34,747 nt of DNA from Caldilineaceae bacterium SB0664_bin_27 (GTDB taxonomy: Bacteria; Chloroflexota; Anaerolineae; Caldilineales; Caldilineaceae). Numbering within the stretch: position 1 is the first letter of the stretch; every line of letters starts with the position of its first letter. The stretch covers positions 1-34,747 of the forward strand of contig VXRG01000041.1 of NCBI GenBank assembly GCA_009838625.1, in the 5' to 3' direction. The notes beneath the pieces are model-generated. The model was not told the DNA's origin. It was given only the letters and a program-made list of their open reading frames with translations, and did not search any database. Shown here piece after piece: positions 15,157 through 23,215 of the stretch. Made by a program: the position numbers and the translations under genes.

Positions 15157-16482
15157 ATGGAGACGATCTGTTTCTCTTCGGCGACCCAACTGATTAGGGC
15201 AATTCATGCACGTGAGCTTTCCGCGCGTGAGGTTGTAGCAGCATTCCAGGCGCAGCTTGAAGCAGTGAATCCCCGGTTGAACGCCGTAACTGTCATGGCC
15301 GAGGACGCTCTGGATCAGGCCAGACTGGCCGACGAGAGGCAGGCCCAAGGCGAAGAGCTGGGTCTGCTTCACGGTCTGCCATTCACCGTCAAGGACACAT
15401 TTGACACGTCGGACCTGCAGAGCCAGGTTGAGTTCCGTATACGCAAGAAACTGGTTGCGCGCAAAGACGCCACGGTCGTTGAGAGGATGAAGCAGGCCGG
15501 AGCAATACTACTGGCCAAAACCAACTGCCCGCCTTCAGGCAGCGGCTCCGACACGGAAAACGCGATTGTCGGTCAGACACGCAACCCGCATAACGCCAGC
15601 CGCTCACCGGGAGGCAGCAGCGGTGGCGAGGCGGCTCTTGTCGCAGCGGGCGGTTCACCCCTCGGTATTGGCAGCGACACCGGCGGCGGCCTGCGCGTTC
15701 CGGCAGCTTTCTGTGGCGTTACGGCTCTGAAGCCAACACAGGGCCGGGTCCCAAACTCGGGCGTCTACAACCAACCGGGAGGATTCACTGATCAGCGCAC
15801 GCAGATCGGTCCGGTTGCCCTCAGCTCCGAGGACCTTCTGCTTGCCCTGAGGACGATTTCAGGTCCCGACTATCTTGACGCCGGCGTCGTGGCCAAGCCC
15901 CTGTACGACCCTGGGCAGCTGCCTCTGCGGGACCTGACAATCGCGTCCTTCGCCTACGACCCGGCCTCCCTTGTAACTTCCTCGACGGCAAATGCGGTGG
16001 GAGCGTCAGGGCAGGCCCTGGCCCGCGCCGGCGTCCAGGTCGTGGAAAACCGTCCCCTAGACCTGATCGGAGGCGCCCGGGATCTCGACCAGGGCTGGCG
16101 GCGGATGGCTGGTACCCGCGGTCAGGACGTTGTTGAGCTGCTACACGCCTGGGACCAGTTTCGCACCAATCTACTCCAGTTTATCCGTTACTATGATGCC
16201 ATCCTCTGTCCCGCAGTTCATCACACTGCTCCCGCAATCGGCGCCCGCGACAACCAGCGCTTCGACTATACAGTACCTTTCAGCCTGACCGGATATCCCG
16301 CCGCAGTCGTTCCCGTGGCCGCAGATGAAGAAGGGCTCCCGGTCGCCGTGCAGATCGTCTCCCATCCCTGGCGCGAGGACATCGTTTTAGCGCTGGCGGC
16401 GGCCCTGGAGGAGGCGTTTGAGGGCTGGCAAGACGATCTGGACAGTGGCATGAAACCGCATCGCCTGTCAGGCGTAGAGTAA
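15157..16482 (+). CDS. Amidase-signature protein lacking the nucleophilic serine
   Basis: The 441-residue protein has the whole amidase-signature fold. Lys79 (PFTVKDTF) and the cis-serine segment PGGSSGGEAAL (Ser154/Ser155) of the Ser-cisSer-Lys triad are present. The nucleophile normally found in the (D)xGGSxRxP motif is replaced: the sequence reads GSDTGGGLRVPA, with Gly178 encoded by GGC at 15688-15690, one transition away from AGC serine. The rest of the frame is intact and normal in length, so the gene is not decaying by frameshift. It may be inactive as a hydrolase, have another role, or reflect a sequence error. I chose ATG 15157; a TTG two codons upstream is also in frame. The small gene at 16512 follows at 29 bases. 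Confidence 0.88.
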   Translation: METICFSSATQLIRAIHARELSAREVVAAFQAQLEAVNPRLNAVTVMAEDALDQARLADERQAQGEELGLLHGLPFTVKDTFDTSDLQSQVEFRIRKKLVARKDATVVERMKQAGAILLAKTNCPPSGSGSDTENAIVGQTRNPHNASRSPGGSSGGEAALVAAGGSPLGIGSDTGGGLRVPAAFCGVTALKPTQGRVPNSGVYNQPGGFTDQRTQIGPVALSSEDLLLALRTISGPDYLDAGVVAKPLYDPGQLPLRDLTIASFAYDPASLVTSSTANAVGASGQALARAGVQVVENRPLDLIGGARDLDQGWRRMAGTRGQDVVELLHAWDQFRTNLLQFIRYYDAILCPAVHHTAPAIGARDNQRFDYTVPFSLTGYPAAVVPVAADEEGLPVAVQIVSHPWREDIVLALAAALEEAFEGWQDDLDSGMKPHRLSGVE

Positions 16483-16511
16483 GTACTGGGAATCACATAA
16501 GGGAGGCAAGG

Positions 16512-16985
16512 ATGGAAGTAGACCGCAAGGAAGAAAACAGAGAGAATAAAGTTGGAGGTGAGGCCGAAAGCTCCGACAGGAGTGATGACCTGACCGAAGA
16601 GATTCACAAGCTGGTAGAAGCGATGGCCCGCGCCGCCCGCAACGTCTGGAGCAGCGAGCAGCGTCTCCAGCTGGAGGAAGACCTGCGCCGCGGCCTCGGG
16701 TCGCTTGTCGGGAACCTGGAGGATGCCCTCGACCGATTCAGCCGCAGCGAACAGGGTCAGGAGATTCAGGAACAGGCGAACAGAGTGGCCGACAGGGTTC
16801 GTGAGAGCGAACTCGCCTCTGAACTGAAGGAGGGGCTGACCGTCGGCCTGAGGTCCGCAGCCGACGAAGTCCGGAAATTCGCCGACAGCTTCGAGGAGCA
16901 ACAGGAGAAACAGGAGCAGGCTGGCACCGCTCAGGACATTCCCGTGGATTCGGAAAACGATGAGCGTCGCGAAGAGAGTACCTGA
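16512..16985 (+). CDS. Small acidic helical protein, function unknown
   Basis: I do not recognise this 157-residue protein. It is highly charged, rich in Glu, Arg and Gln, with no membrane segment or cysteine. From about residue 28 to 140 it is predicted by eye to be amphipathic helices (for example QRLQLEEDLRRGLGSLVGNL), with disordered acidic ends. A good ribosome site (GGGAGG) precedes the ATG by several bases, which supports real translation. It follows the amidase gene by 29 bases and may share its transcript. A scaffold, chaperone-like or stress role would fit the composition but is not shown. Confidence 0.65.
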   Translation: MEVDRKEENRENKVGGEAESSDRSDDLTEEIHKLVEAMARAARNVWSSEQRLQLEEDLRRGLGSLVGNLEDALDRFSRSEQGQEIQEQANRVADRVRESELASELKEGLTVGLRSAADEVRKFADSFEEQQEKQEQAGTAQDIPVDSENDERREEST

Positions 16986-17027
16986 GAAAAAGCGGAAGGC
17001 GCTGCAACCCGGAGGCAGAGACAGAGA

Positions 17028-18176
17028 TCAGGGGAAAGTGAAGAGGACCTTGGCAAGCTTCAGGATGCCTTGACTCCAGGGCACCCGGTGAGATACGCCG
17101 CTGCTCCCTTCGAAACTGGCCAGATTCTCAATGTACCAGACGTAGTTCCGGACGAGAGCGTCCTGGTTGCTGAAGGCCGGCTTCCAGCCGAGAAGCTGCT
17201 GGGCCTTGGCGACATCCACGAATGAGTCGGTCGCCGCCGTTTCATAGACCCACTTGTACAGTGGTGAGATTCCCAGCTTCTCCAGCAAGCGCAATGTCCA
17301 GATGGCCGGCGCGGCCGGAAGCGGAATAATGCGTTTTCCGTGTCCTGCGAAGTCGAGGACAGCCTGATAATCCTCCTTCATCGTGGCAAATTCGGTCGCA
17401 CCGATGTTGAAGGTGTCGTTGACTCTTGAGCTTGGTAGGCTGGCGGCAAGAAAGATCGCAGAACAGAGATCCTCCACGTCCAGCAGTTGGTAGCGGTTCT
17501 TCCCGCTGCCCAGCATGGGAAAGTTTTTTCCGTCCTTCGCCCAATCATAGAAGAGGGCAAAGACGCCAAGCCGCTCCGGCCCGACAAACGATTTGGGGCG
17601 GATGATGGGAACACACATTCCCTTTTCTCTGTACTCCTCGCAAATCTCTTCGGCCTCGATCTTGGCCTCACCGTATGGACCCACCCCGTGTAACCGATCG
17701 TCTTCCTTCAGAGGATGGTGATCCGGGATACCGTAGACGGCCGTGGACGATATGTGAATCGTCCGGTCTATCCCTGACTGGAATGCCGCATCCAGGACGT
17801 TGCGGATACCGTCAACATCTGTCGAGTAGATCTCCTCTGCACTGTAAAGTGGAAGTGCCGCCGCAGCGTGAACCACCAGGTCCACGCCTTCCATCGCCGC
17901 GCGGACAGATTCGGCGTCGCGTATGTCTCCTTCCAGAACCTTGACCGAGTCCCTCTCAGGATAGTCAAATGGAGCAATGTCGAGCGAAACGACTTGGATC
18001 CCCCTCTCCCGCAGGTAGCGAACGAGGTTGATGCCAAGGAAGCCGGCGCCGCCGGTTATCAGGCAGGTTCCCACCTCTCTCTGCCCGCCACTCTTTCCAT
18101 CGTCAGACATGTCTTCAGGTCGATTCTGTGAAGCAGACGGCAGTCTGGTTTCTTTTGAGCGACTGGATTTATTCAT
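17028..18176 (-). CDS. NAD-dependent epimerase/dehydratase (extended SDR)
   Basis: The protein is an extended short-chain dehydrogenase of the sugar-nucleotide epimerase or 3-beta-hydroxysteroid dehydrogenase-like type. The Rossmann motif TGGAGFLG lies at residues 41-48 of the 382-residue version; a catalytic Tyr-x3-Lys is seen in YGEAK, preceded by a conserved Ser in HISSTAVYG. The C-terminal substrate domain is complete. The first 35 residues are polar and not conserved in the family, and ATG 18110 (MSDDGKSGG) is a plausible alternative start; neither start has a strong ribosome site. The substrate is unknown, with nucleotide sugars the usual class. Confidence 0.88.
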   Translation of the reverse strand: MNKSSRSKETRLPSASQNRPEDMSDDGKSGGQREVGTCLITGGAGFLGINLVRYLRERGIQVVSLDIAPFDYPERDSVKVLEGDIRDAESVRAAMEGVDLVVHAAAALPLYSAEEIYSTDVDGIRNVLDAAFQSGIDRTIHISSTAVYGIPDHHPLKEDDRLHGVGPYGEAKIEAEEICEEYREKGMCVPIIRPKSFVGPERLGVFALFYDWAKDGKNFPMLGSGKNRYQLLDVEDLCSAIFLAASLPSSRVNDTFNIGATEFATMKEDYQAVLDFAGHGKRIIPLPAAPAIWTLRLLEKLGISPLYKWVYETAATDSFVDVAKAQQLLGWKPAFSNQDALVRNYVWYIENLASFEGSSGVSHRVPWSQGILKLAKVLFTFP

Positions 18177-18230
18177 CGGATATTACGGCGAGGGACGATA
18201 GGGGTCGTGTGTTCCAGGATCCCGGAACCT

Positions 18231-18755
18231 CTAGTCGGGCGTCTGAAATGTCGATGCTTTCCAGTTCTGTAACAGCGATTCAGTCGATTCAAAGGCCAGC
18301 TCTGCAGGGATCTGATCTGCACTGAACCAGCCTGCGTCCTGCGCGTCGTCTGCGACGAAAGGAATCTCCGGCGAATCGGAAGGTTCACTTTGAAAAGCTA
18401 ACACTATCCCGATGCGGTCGCCTTCGTCATTGACCATAGGGAAGATTTCGATCAGCTCGCCGATATTGGCTTGCATTCCGACCTCTTCCCGCAGTTCCCG
18501 CTTGAGCGCTTCCCGGGGCATCTCCCCGGCATCCATATAGCCGCCCGGCAAGGACCACTTTCCCTTTGCCGGATCCACCGCCCGCTGCACCAACAGGACT
18601 TTGCACTGATGCAGAACGAGTGCAATGACGGCCACCTTCGGATCGGGGAACTGGACGAATCCACATGCCGAACAGACGGGGCGCAAAGCGTTGAATCGGA
18701 CTTCTTCAACCACCGGACTGGCGCAAAATGGGCAGAATCGAAATCTACGGTTCAT
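18231..18755 (-). CDS. Nudix hydrolase with N-terminal zinc ribbon
   Basis: The 174-residue protein hydrolyses a nucleoside diphosphate linked to another group (NADH pyrophosphatase-like or ADP-ribose-type). A zinc ribbon is formed by CPFC and CSAC near the N-terminus, and the Nudix box is complete: GGYMDAGEMPREALK then RELREEVGM, matching Gx5Ex7REUxEExGU. I chose ATG 18755 (MNRRFRFCPFC), where the zinc ribbon starts; an upstream extension would run through the divergent promoter region and into the neighbouring gene. TATACT lies seven bases before this ATG, so the transcript may be leaderless. It is divergent from the radical SAM gene. Confidence 0.88.
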   Translation of the reverse strand: MNRRFRFCPFCASPVVEEVRFNALRPVCSACGFVQFPDPKVAVIALVLHQCKVLLVQRAVDPAKGKWSLPGGYMDAGEMPREALKRELREEVGMQANIGELIEIFPMVNDEGDRIGIVLAFQSEPSDSPEIPFVADDAQDAGWFSADQIPAELAFESTESLLQNWKASTFQTPD

Positions 18756-18762
18756 TCCTGCA

Positions 18763-18768
18763 AGTATA
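18763..18768 (-). promoter_or_regulatory. Extended -10 element of the Nudix gene
   Basis: TATACT on the minus strand (18768-18763) stands seven bases before the chosen Nudix ATG. At that spacing transcription would begin at or very near the start codon, as in leaderless mRNAs. No good -35 hexamer is visible. Confidence 0.4.
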
Positions 18769-18789
18769 GCACCGGGTCTGTAGAAGTGG

Positions 18790-18795
18790 TATACT
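18790..18795 (+). promoter_or_regulatory. -10 element of the radical SAM gene
   Basis: TATACT at 18790-18795 lies 33 bases before the radical SAM ATG in the 73-base divergent gap. No clear -35 or ribosome site accompanies it. Confidence 0.35.
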
Positions 18796-18828
18796 TGGGC
18801 AGAATTCGATGCCGACGACAAACCATCC

Positions 18829-19704
18829 ATGAGCAAGCCAGATTTCCTGCTGCATGAGCGCCCCGCACGCGGCGCCCTGACCCGGACAGGTGGCTTTCTG
18901 ACGGGATTCAGCCATACGCTCCAGCCTTACATCGGGTGCCGTTTTGGATGCAGCTACTGTTATGTGAGCCAGTCTAACGTGCATCGCTTTTACAACGGCG
19001 GACAGGAGTGGGGAAACTACGTCTATCCCCGGGTTGGAATTGCCGAACGGCTGGAATCGGAGCTGGCCAGGCTGCACCGCCGCGACGCCCTCAATCGGTC
19101 CGCAATATTCATGTCGTCGTCAACGGACCCCTATCAGGGCGCAGAGCGGACCTATCAGCTGACAAGACACTGTCTCTCCGTCCTTGAGAAGTCCCCACCT
19201 GGCCTGCTGGTGATCCAAACGCGTGCGCCGCTCGCGGCAAGAGATTTCGACATCATGGCAGCGCTGGGCGATCGATGCCTTCTCAACCTGACAATCGAGA
19301 CAGACCGAGAGGACGTTCGTCGTGTCCTCACACCTCTCTGTCCGTCAATTCAACAGCGTCTGGAAACCGTGCGACAGGCTCGGCGCCGCGGCATAGAGAC
19401 GCAGGTGACAGTGAGCCCGTGCCTGCCCTTTTCCAGCTTGGAGGCTTTCGGCGAACTGCTTCTTGGAGTCAGCGACCGGGTGATCGTCGACAGCTTTGTC
19501 GCGGGGGACGGCGGCGGCGGAAAGCGTACAGAGCGAACGGCAATACCTGCACTATATGCCGCTTCAGGATTGGGGGAATGGGACTCACAGGAGGCGGCCT
19601 CCTCCTTGTATCAGTGGCTGCATCACCGTATAGGCGAAAGGGCGGGCTGGTCGCAGGAGGGCTTCACGCGCCAAGCCCGCAAGGTTACCAGCGTTTCATG
19701 CTGA
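18829..19704 (+). CDS. SplB-like radical SAM protein
   Basis: The 291-residue protein is a radical SAM enzyme of the COG1533 (SplB/Rv2578c-like) group. The cluster-binding motif Cys37-x3-Cys41-x2-Cys44 lies in GCRFGCSYCYV, and it has the family's SSSTDPYQGAE, LNLTIETDRE and SPCLPF segments. These proteins are annotated after spore photoproduct lyase, but most non-spore-formers' members have no known substrate. No SPASM extra cysteine cluster is present, so it is not an anaerobic sulfatase-maturing enzyme for the nearby sulfatase. The fructokinase gene follows at 30 bases. The start at 18829 is the only sensible ATG. Confidence 0.88.
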   Translation: MSKPDFLLHERPARGALTRTGGFLTGFSHTLQPYIGCRFGCSYCYVSQSNVHRFYNGGQEWGNYVYPRVGIAERLESELARLHRRDALNRSAIFMSSSTDPYQGAERTYQLTRHCLSVLEKSPPGLLVIQTRAPLAARDFDIMAALGDRCLLNLTIETDREDVRRVLTPLCPSIQQRLETVRQARRRGIETQVTVSPCLPFSSLEAFGELLLGVSDRVIVDSFVAGDGGGGKRTERTAIPALYAASGLGEWDSQEAASSLYQWLHHRIGERAGWSQEGFTRQARKVTSVSC

Positions 19705-19734
19705 CGGTGTTTTCAAGAGAGTAAGGCCAGCGAT

Positions 19735-20643
19735 ATGAGCACTGTATTCGGTGGAATCGAAGCAGGGGGAACGAAGTTTGTCTGCGCGGTCGGAACCGGT
19801 CCCGATGATGTCCGGGCCGAAATCCGCCTGCCGACCGAGTCGCCTGAAATTACCTTGGGGAAAGTCATCGACTTTTTCCGCGCCCAGCAGGAGCAGCACG
19901 AGATCGCTGCTATCGGTGTCGCCTCTTTTGGGCCCGTAGACCCGGACCCCAACTCAGCGACCTTTGGATACATCACCAATACGCCCAAACCGGGCTGGGC
20001 CAACACGCCGGTTGCGGCGACGCTTGAGGAAGCATTCGGCGTCCCGATCGGCTTCGACACCGATGTAAATGTCGCCGCCCTGGGCGAACACAGTTGGGGC
20101 GCAGCAAGAGGGTTGGATACCTTTGTGTATCTGACGATCGGCACCGGTATCGGCGGGGGAGGCATGGTAGATGGCAAACTGATGCACGGCCTGATCCACC
20201 CGGAGATGGGCCACATCGCGATTCCGCACAACTGGGAACGTGACCCCTATTCCGGCACCTGCCCATTTCACGGTGATTGCTGGGAAGGACTTGCCAATGG
20301 CCCCGCTCTCGAAGAACGCTGGGGACAACCGGGCGAACAGCTTCCTCCCGGTCATGAAGCCTGGGCTCTGGAGGCCCACTATATCGCCTTGGGCGTTACA
20401 AGCATTATGATGATTATGTCTCCACAGCTGGTCGTGTTGGGTGGCGGAGTCATGGAGCAGGAGCACATATTCCCTCTCATCCACCAGGAAGTGAAGTCCC
20501 AGCTGAACGGTTACATCCAGAGTCCGACGGTTTTGGATGGAGTGGACAGCTACATCGTACCGCCTGCGCTGGGAGGACGGTCCGGCGTTTTGGGCGCGAT
20601 AGCACTGGCCCAGCGCGCCCTCAAGGACGCTGAACAAAACTGA
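19735..20643 (+). CDS. ROK-family fructokinase
   Basis: The 302-residue protein is a ROK sugar kinase most like bacterial fructokinase, phosphorylating fructose with ATP. Residues 6-14 (GGIEAGGTK) form the phosphate loop, Asp110 in GFDTDVN is the likely catalytic base, and a zinc site is formed by His160 (HPEMGH) with Cys176, His179 and Cys182 (CPFHGDC). The [18 protein letters not shown] pattern is characteristic of ROK fructokinases rather than glucokinases. The galT gene begins 39 bases after its stop on the same strand. A role in mannose or other hexose phosphorylation cannot be excluded. Confidence 0.9.
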   Translation: MSTVFGGIEAGGTKFVCAVGTGPDDVRAEIRLPTESPEITLGKVIDFFRAQQEQHEIAAIGVASFGPVDPDPNSATFGYITNTPKPGWANTPVAATLEEAFGVPIGFDTDVNVAALGEHSWGAARGLDTFVYLTIGTGIGGGGMVDGKLMHGLIHPEMGHIAIPHNWERDPYSGTCPFHGDCWEGLANGPALEERWGQPGEQLPPGHEAWALEAHYIALGVTSIMMIMSPQLVVLGGGVMEQEHIFPLIHQEVKSQLNGYIQSPTVLDGVDSYIVPPALGGRSGVLGAIALAQRALKDAEQN

Positions 20644-20682
20644 GCTCCTCTCAAGTAGCTTAAGCCCTTCTGCCCTCATTGT

Positions 20683-21732
20683 ATGACTGTCCCCATTGAC
20701 CCCACAGAGCATCCGCACAGGCGCCGCAATCTGCTTACCGGAGAGTGGGTTCTTGTCTCTCCGCACCGAATGAAGCGGCCGTGGCAGGGCCAAACTGAGT
20801 CGCCGCCTCCACTCTCGTTACCCCGATACGACCCTTCCTGCTATCTTTGCCCCGGCAACGAAAGGGCCGGTGGGCTGGTCAATCCTGCCTACACGCACAC
20901 GTTTGTCTTCGACAACGACTTTGCCGCTCTGCGTGCCGATACACAGGAGGGCACTTCACAAAACAACCCATTCTTTCAGTCGCAGCTTGAGACGGGCGTC
21001 TGCCGGGTAATCTGCTTCAGTCCCCGGCATGATCTTACTCTGGCGCGCATGGATCTGCCTGACATTCGCAGGGTGGTGGATCTGTGGGCGGAACAGATCG
21101 AAGAGCTCAGCCAGAACGAGAAGTTGGGCTACATTCAACTCTTTGAGAATCGGGGCGCCATGATGGGAAGCTCGAACCCGCATCCTCATGGGCAGGTCTG
21201 GGCGACCCGCCATTTGCCGAACGAGCCGGCAAAAGAGGATCGAGCTCAGCGGACCTATTTCGAAAGCGAAGGGACTCCCCTGCTGGTGGACTATCTTTCC
21301 GCCGAGCTGGCGGCAGAGGAAAGGGTCGTGGTGGAAAACAGCGACTGGGTAGTGGTCGTGCCCTATTGGGCCATCTGGCCGTTTGAGACGCTTCTTCTGC
21401 CCCGGCGTCCTCGTCAGCACTTGCCGGAACTCTCTCCATCGGAGCGGGACTCCCTGGCCGGCATCCTGAAGCGTCTGCTAATCCTCTATGACAACCTCTT
21501 TGAAACCAGCTTTCCCTATTCGATGGGCTGGCACGGGAAGCCTGCCACCGCCGGTGACCACGCCCACTGGCAACTACACGCCCACTTCTACCCGCCCCTG
21601 TTGCGCTCAGCCACCGTAAGAAAGTTCATGGTGGGTTACGAGATGCTGGCAACGCCCCAGCGCGACCTCACCGCGGAACAGGCAGCGCAGCGCCTCCGAA
21701 CCCAAAGCGAAATCCACTACCTGGACCGCTGA
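20683..21732 (+). CDS. galT: Galactose-1-phosphate uridylyltransferase
   Basis: The 349-residue enzyme of the Leloir pathway exchanges UDP between UDP-glucose and galactose-1-phosphate. The active-site motif HPHGQ is at residues 167-171 in [11 protein letters not shown], with His169 the likely uridylylated nucleophile. Cys53 and Cys56 (CYLC) fit the structural zinc site. Other family segments are complete ([31 protein letters not shown]), and length is normal. No galK or galE lies beside it, although the epimerase at 17028 is not far away. It converges on the fumarase genes with five bases between stops. Confidence 0.95.
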   Translation: MTVPIDPTEHPHRRRNLLTGEWVLVSPHRMKRPWQGQTESPPPLSLPRYDPSCYLCPGNERAGGLVNPAYTHTFVFDNDFAALRADTQEGTSQNNPFFQSQLETGVCRVICFSPRHDLTLARMDLPDIRRVVDLWAEQIEELSQNEKLGYIQLFENRGAMMGSSNPHPHGQVWATRHLPNEPAKEDRAQRTYFESEGTPLLVDYLSAELAAEERVVVENSDWVVVVPYWAIWPFETLLLPRRPRQHLPELSPSERDSLAGILKRLLILYDNLFETSFPYSMGWHGKPATAGDHAHWQLHAHFYPPLLRSATVRKFMVGYEMLATPQRDLTAEQAAQRLRTQSEIHYLDR

Positions 21733-21737
21733 GAACC

Positions 21738-22292
21738 TCAGGGGCTGCTGCGATAAGCCTCCCTGGCGGCCTGATAAGCATCTCCACCGTGACAGTCGTT
21801 CAGTACGAACAGCGGAAACTCTTCAACCTCCAGCTCCCGAATCGCCTCGCTCAACAGGTCAGGGTATGCCAGGAGGCGACTGCTGCGAATCTGCCGGGCC
21901 AGCAGGGCGGAGGCCCCGCCGACAGCGCCAAAGTATACTGCCCCATGTTGAACGAGTGCCTGCTTCACCTCTTCCGATCGACTCCCTTTGCCGATCAGGC
22001 CTGCCACACCGCGTTCCAGCAGCGGCAAAGTATATGGGTCCATACGCCCGCTCGTCGTTGGCCCCGCGGGCCCGATGACCGCGCCCTGTTTTGCCGGCGC
22101 AGGTCCAACATAATAGATGACCTGGCCTGCCAAAGGCAGGGGCAACACTTCGCCCCGTTCCATGGCAGCGACGAGTCTCTTGTGGGCCGCGTCCCTTGCC
22201 GCGTAAATCGTGCCCGTCATGACGACCCGTTCACCGGCTCGCAAGGATTTCACCGTAGCCTCGTCAAGAGGCGCCTGGACTGTTCTTGCCAT
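21738..22292 (-). CDS. Fe-S fumarate hydratase, beta (C-terminal) subunit
   Basis: The 184-residue protein corresponds to the C-terminal half of class I fumarase, or the TtdB subunit of tartrate dehydratase. Typical segments are AGERVVMTGTIYAARDAAHKRL (as a GTIY...RDAAHK block), YYVGPAP, GPTTSGRMD and IGKGS. It begins with ATG at 22292 overlapping the alpha-subunit stop as TGATG, so the two are translationally coupled; a GTG one codon earlier is also in frame. GGAG lies just upstream. With the alpha subunit it should form the complete hydratase. Fumarate is the likely substrate; tartrate is possible. Confidence 0.93.
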   Translation of the reverse strand: MARTVQAPLDEATVKSLRAGERVVMTGTIYAARDAAHKRLVAAMERGEVLPLPLAGQVIYYVGPAPAKQGAVIGPAGPTTSGRMDPYTLPLLERGVAGLIGKGSRSEEVKQALVQHGAVYFGAVGGASALLARQIRSSRLLAYPDLLSEAIRELEVEEFPLFVLNDCHGGDAYQAAREAYRSSP

Positions 22293-23128
22293 CACAACTC
22301 CAGTGTTGCCCGCCGCGGCGCGGAGCAGTTCAGGTTTACGGCAATGGGCAGCGCGGCAATGTGCGTCGCCAGGAGTTCGACGTGGACGGCCAGCGCAGTT
22401 ACAACGCCTCCCAGCCCTTGCGGTCCGATTCCCAATCCGTTGAGTGCGTCGAGCAACTTACTCTCGAGCTCGGCCACATGTGCTTCCGGACTGGCGGTGC
22501 CTAGCGGCCGCAGCAGCGCCTTCTTCGCGGCCACGCCCACAGTGTCAAGGGAGCCGCCGATGCCCACACCTACGATCAGAGGGGGACAGGCATTGGGCCC
22601 GGCCATCTCGACCGTATCGATCACGAACTGTTGAAGGCCTTCTTCACCAATTGCCGGAGGGAACATCTGGACCCGACTCATTAGCTCGGCTCCGAAGCCC
22701 TTTTGCAGCGTGCTGATGCGCAGCCCGTCTCCCCCAACAATCTCCCAGTGGATCAGGGCAGGCGTGTTGTCGCCGGAGTTGACGCGCAGCAACGGGTCGC
22801 TTACCACCGACTTGCGCAGGTCCGCGTAGGCATCGCGGGTTGCATCCTGCAGCGCCGCATGAATCTCGCCCCCGCTGAAGTGCACGTCCTGGCCGACTTC
22901 TACAAACAGAATCGCCATTCCCGTATCCTGGCAGGTGGGTATCGTTTCGGCTTCGGCGTAGGCCGCATTCTCCAGCAGGAGTTCGATGACCTCCTGCCCA
23001 GTCGGAGAACGCTCCTGGCGCCCCGCCGTTCGCATGGCCTCCAGGTAGTCCTCAGGCAAGCTGTGCGCGGAATGGCGCAGGAGGTCGCCTACGGCCTGTC
23101 TCACATCTCGGACATCGACAGTTCTCAA
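22292..23128 (-). CDS. Fe-S fumarate hydratase, alpha (N-terminal) subunit
   Basis: The 278-residue protein is the N-terminal, iron-sulfur-binding part of class I fumarase (FumA/TtdA type), interconverting fumarate and malate in the citric acid cycle. The three cluster cysteines are seen: Cys66 (PTCQDTG), Cys181 (GPNACPPL) and Cys268 (NLNCSAPR). The start is a TTG at 23128, eight bases after AAGGGGA; no earlier or nearby in-frame ATG exists. The split two-subunit form is common in archaea and many bacteria. The oxygen-sensitive cluster suggests function under low oxygen or with repair systems. Confidence 0.93.
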   Translation of the reverse strand: MRTVDVRDVRQAVGDLLRHSAHSLPEDYLEAMRTAGRQERSPTGQEVIELLLENAAYAEAETIPTCQDTGMAILFVEVGQDVHFSGGEIHAALQDATRDAYADLRKSVVSDPLLRVNSGDNTPALIHWEIVGGDGLRISTLQKGFGAELMSRVQMFPPAIGEEGLQQFVIDTVEMAGPNACPPLIVGVGIGGSLDTVGVAAKKALLRPLGTASPEAHVAELESKLLDALNGLGIGPQGLGGVVTALAVHVELLATHIAALPIAVNLNCSAPRRATLEL

Positions 23129-23178
23129 GATTGCGTTCCCCTTTGATTAGGAAAGGTGCATGAGCCAAAACTGAAACA

Positions 23179-23191
23179 AACCCGACGGGTT
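23179..23191 (-). terminator. Possible terminator of the duplicated lipoprotein gene
   Basis: AACCC and GGGTT pair around a three-base loop, followed on the minus strand by TGTTTCAGTTTT. It lies 25 bases after the lipoprotein stop and before the fumarase start, where a terminator would be expected, but the stem is short and the T-run interrupted. Confidence 0.35.
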
Positions 23192-23215
23192 CTTCTTATT
23201 CAGGTAACTGTCCCA

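Noticed and set aside
18829..19704. Radical SAM protein as the maturase of the nearby sulfatase
   Set aside because: It lacks the SPASM cysteine clusters of anaerobic sulfatase-maturing enzymes and matches the SplB-like group instead.
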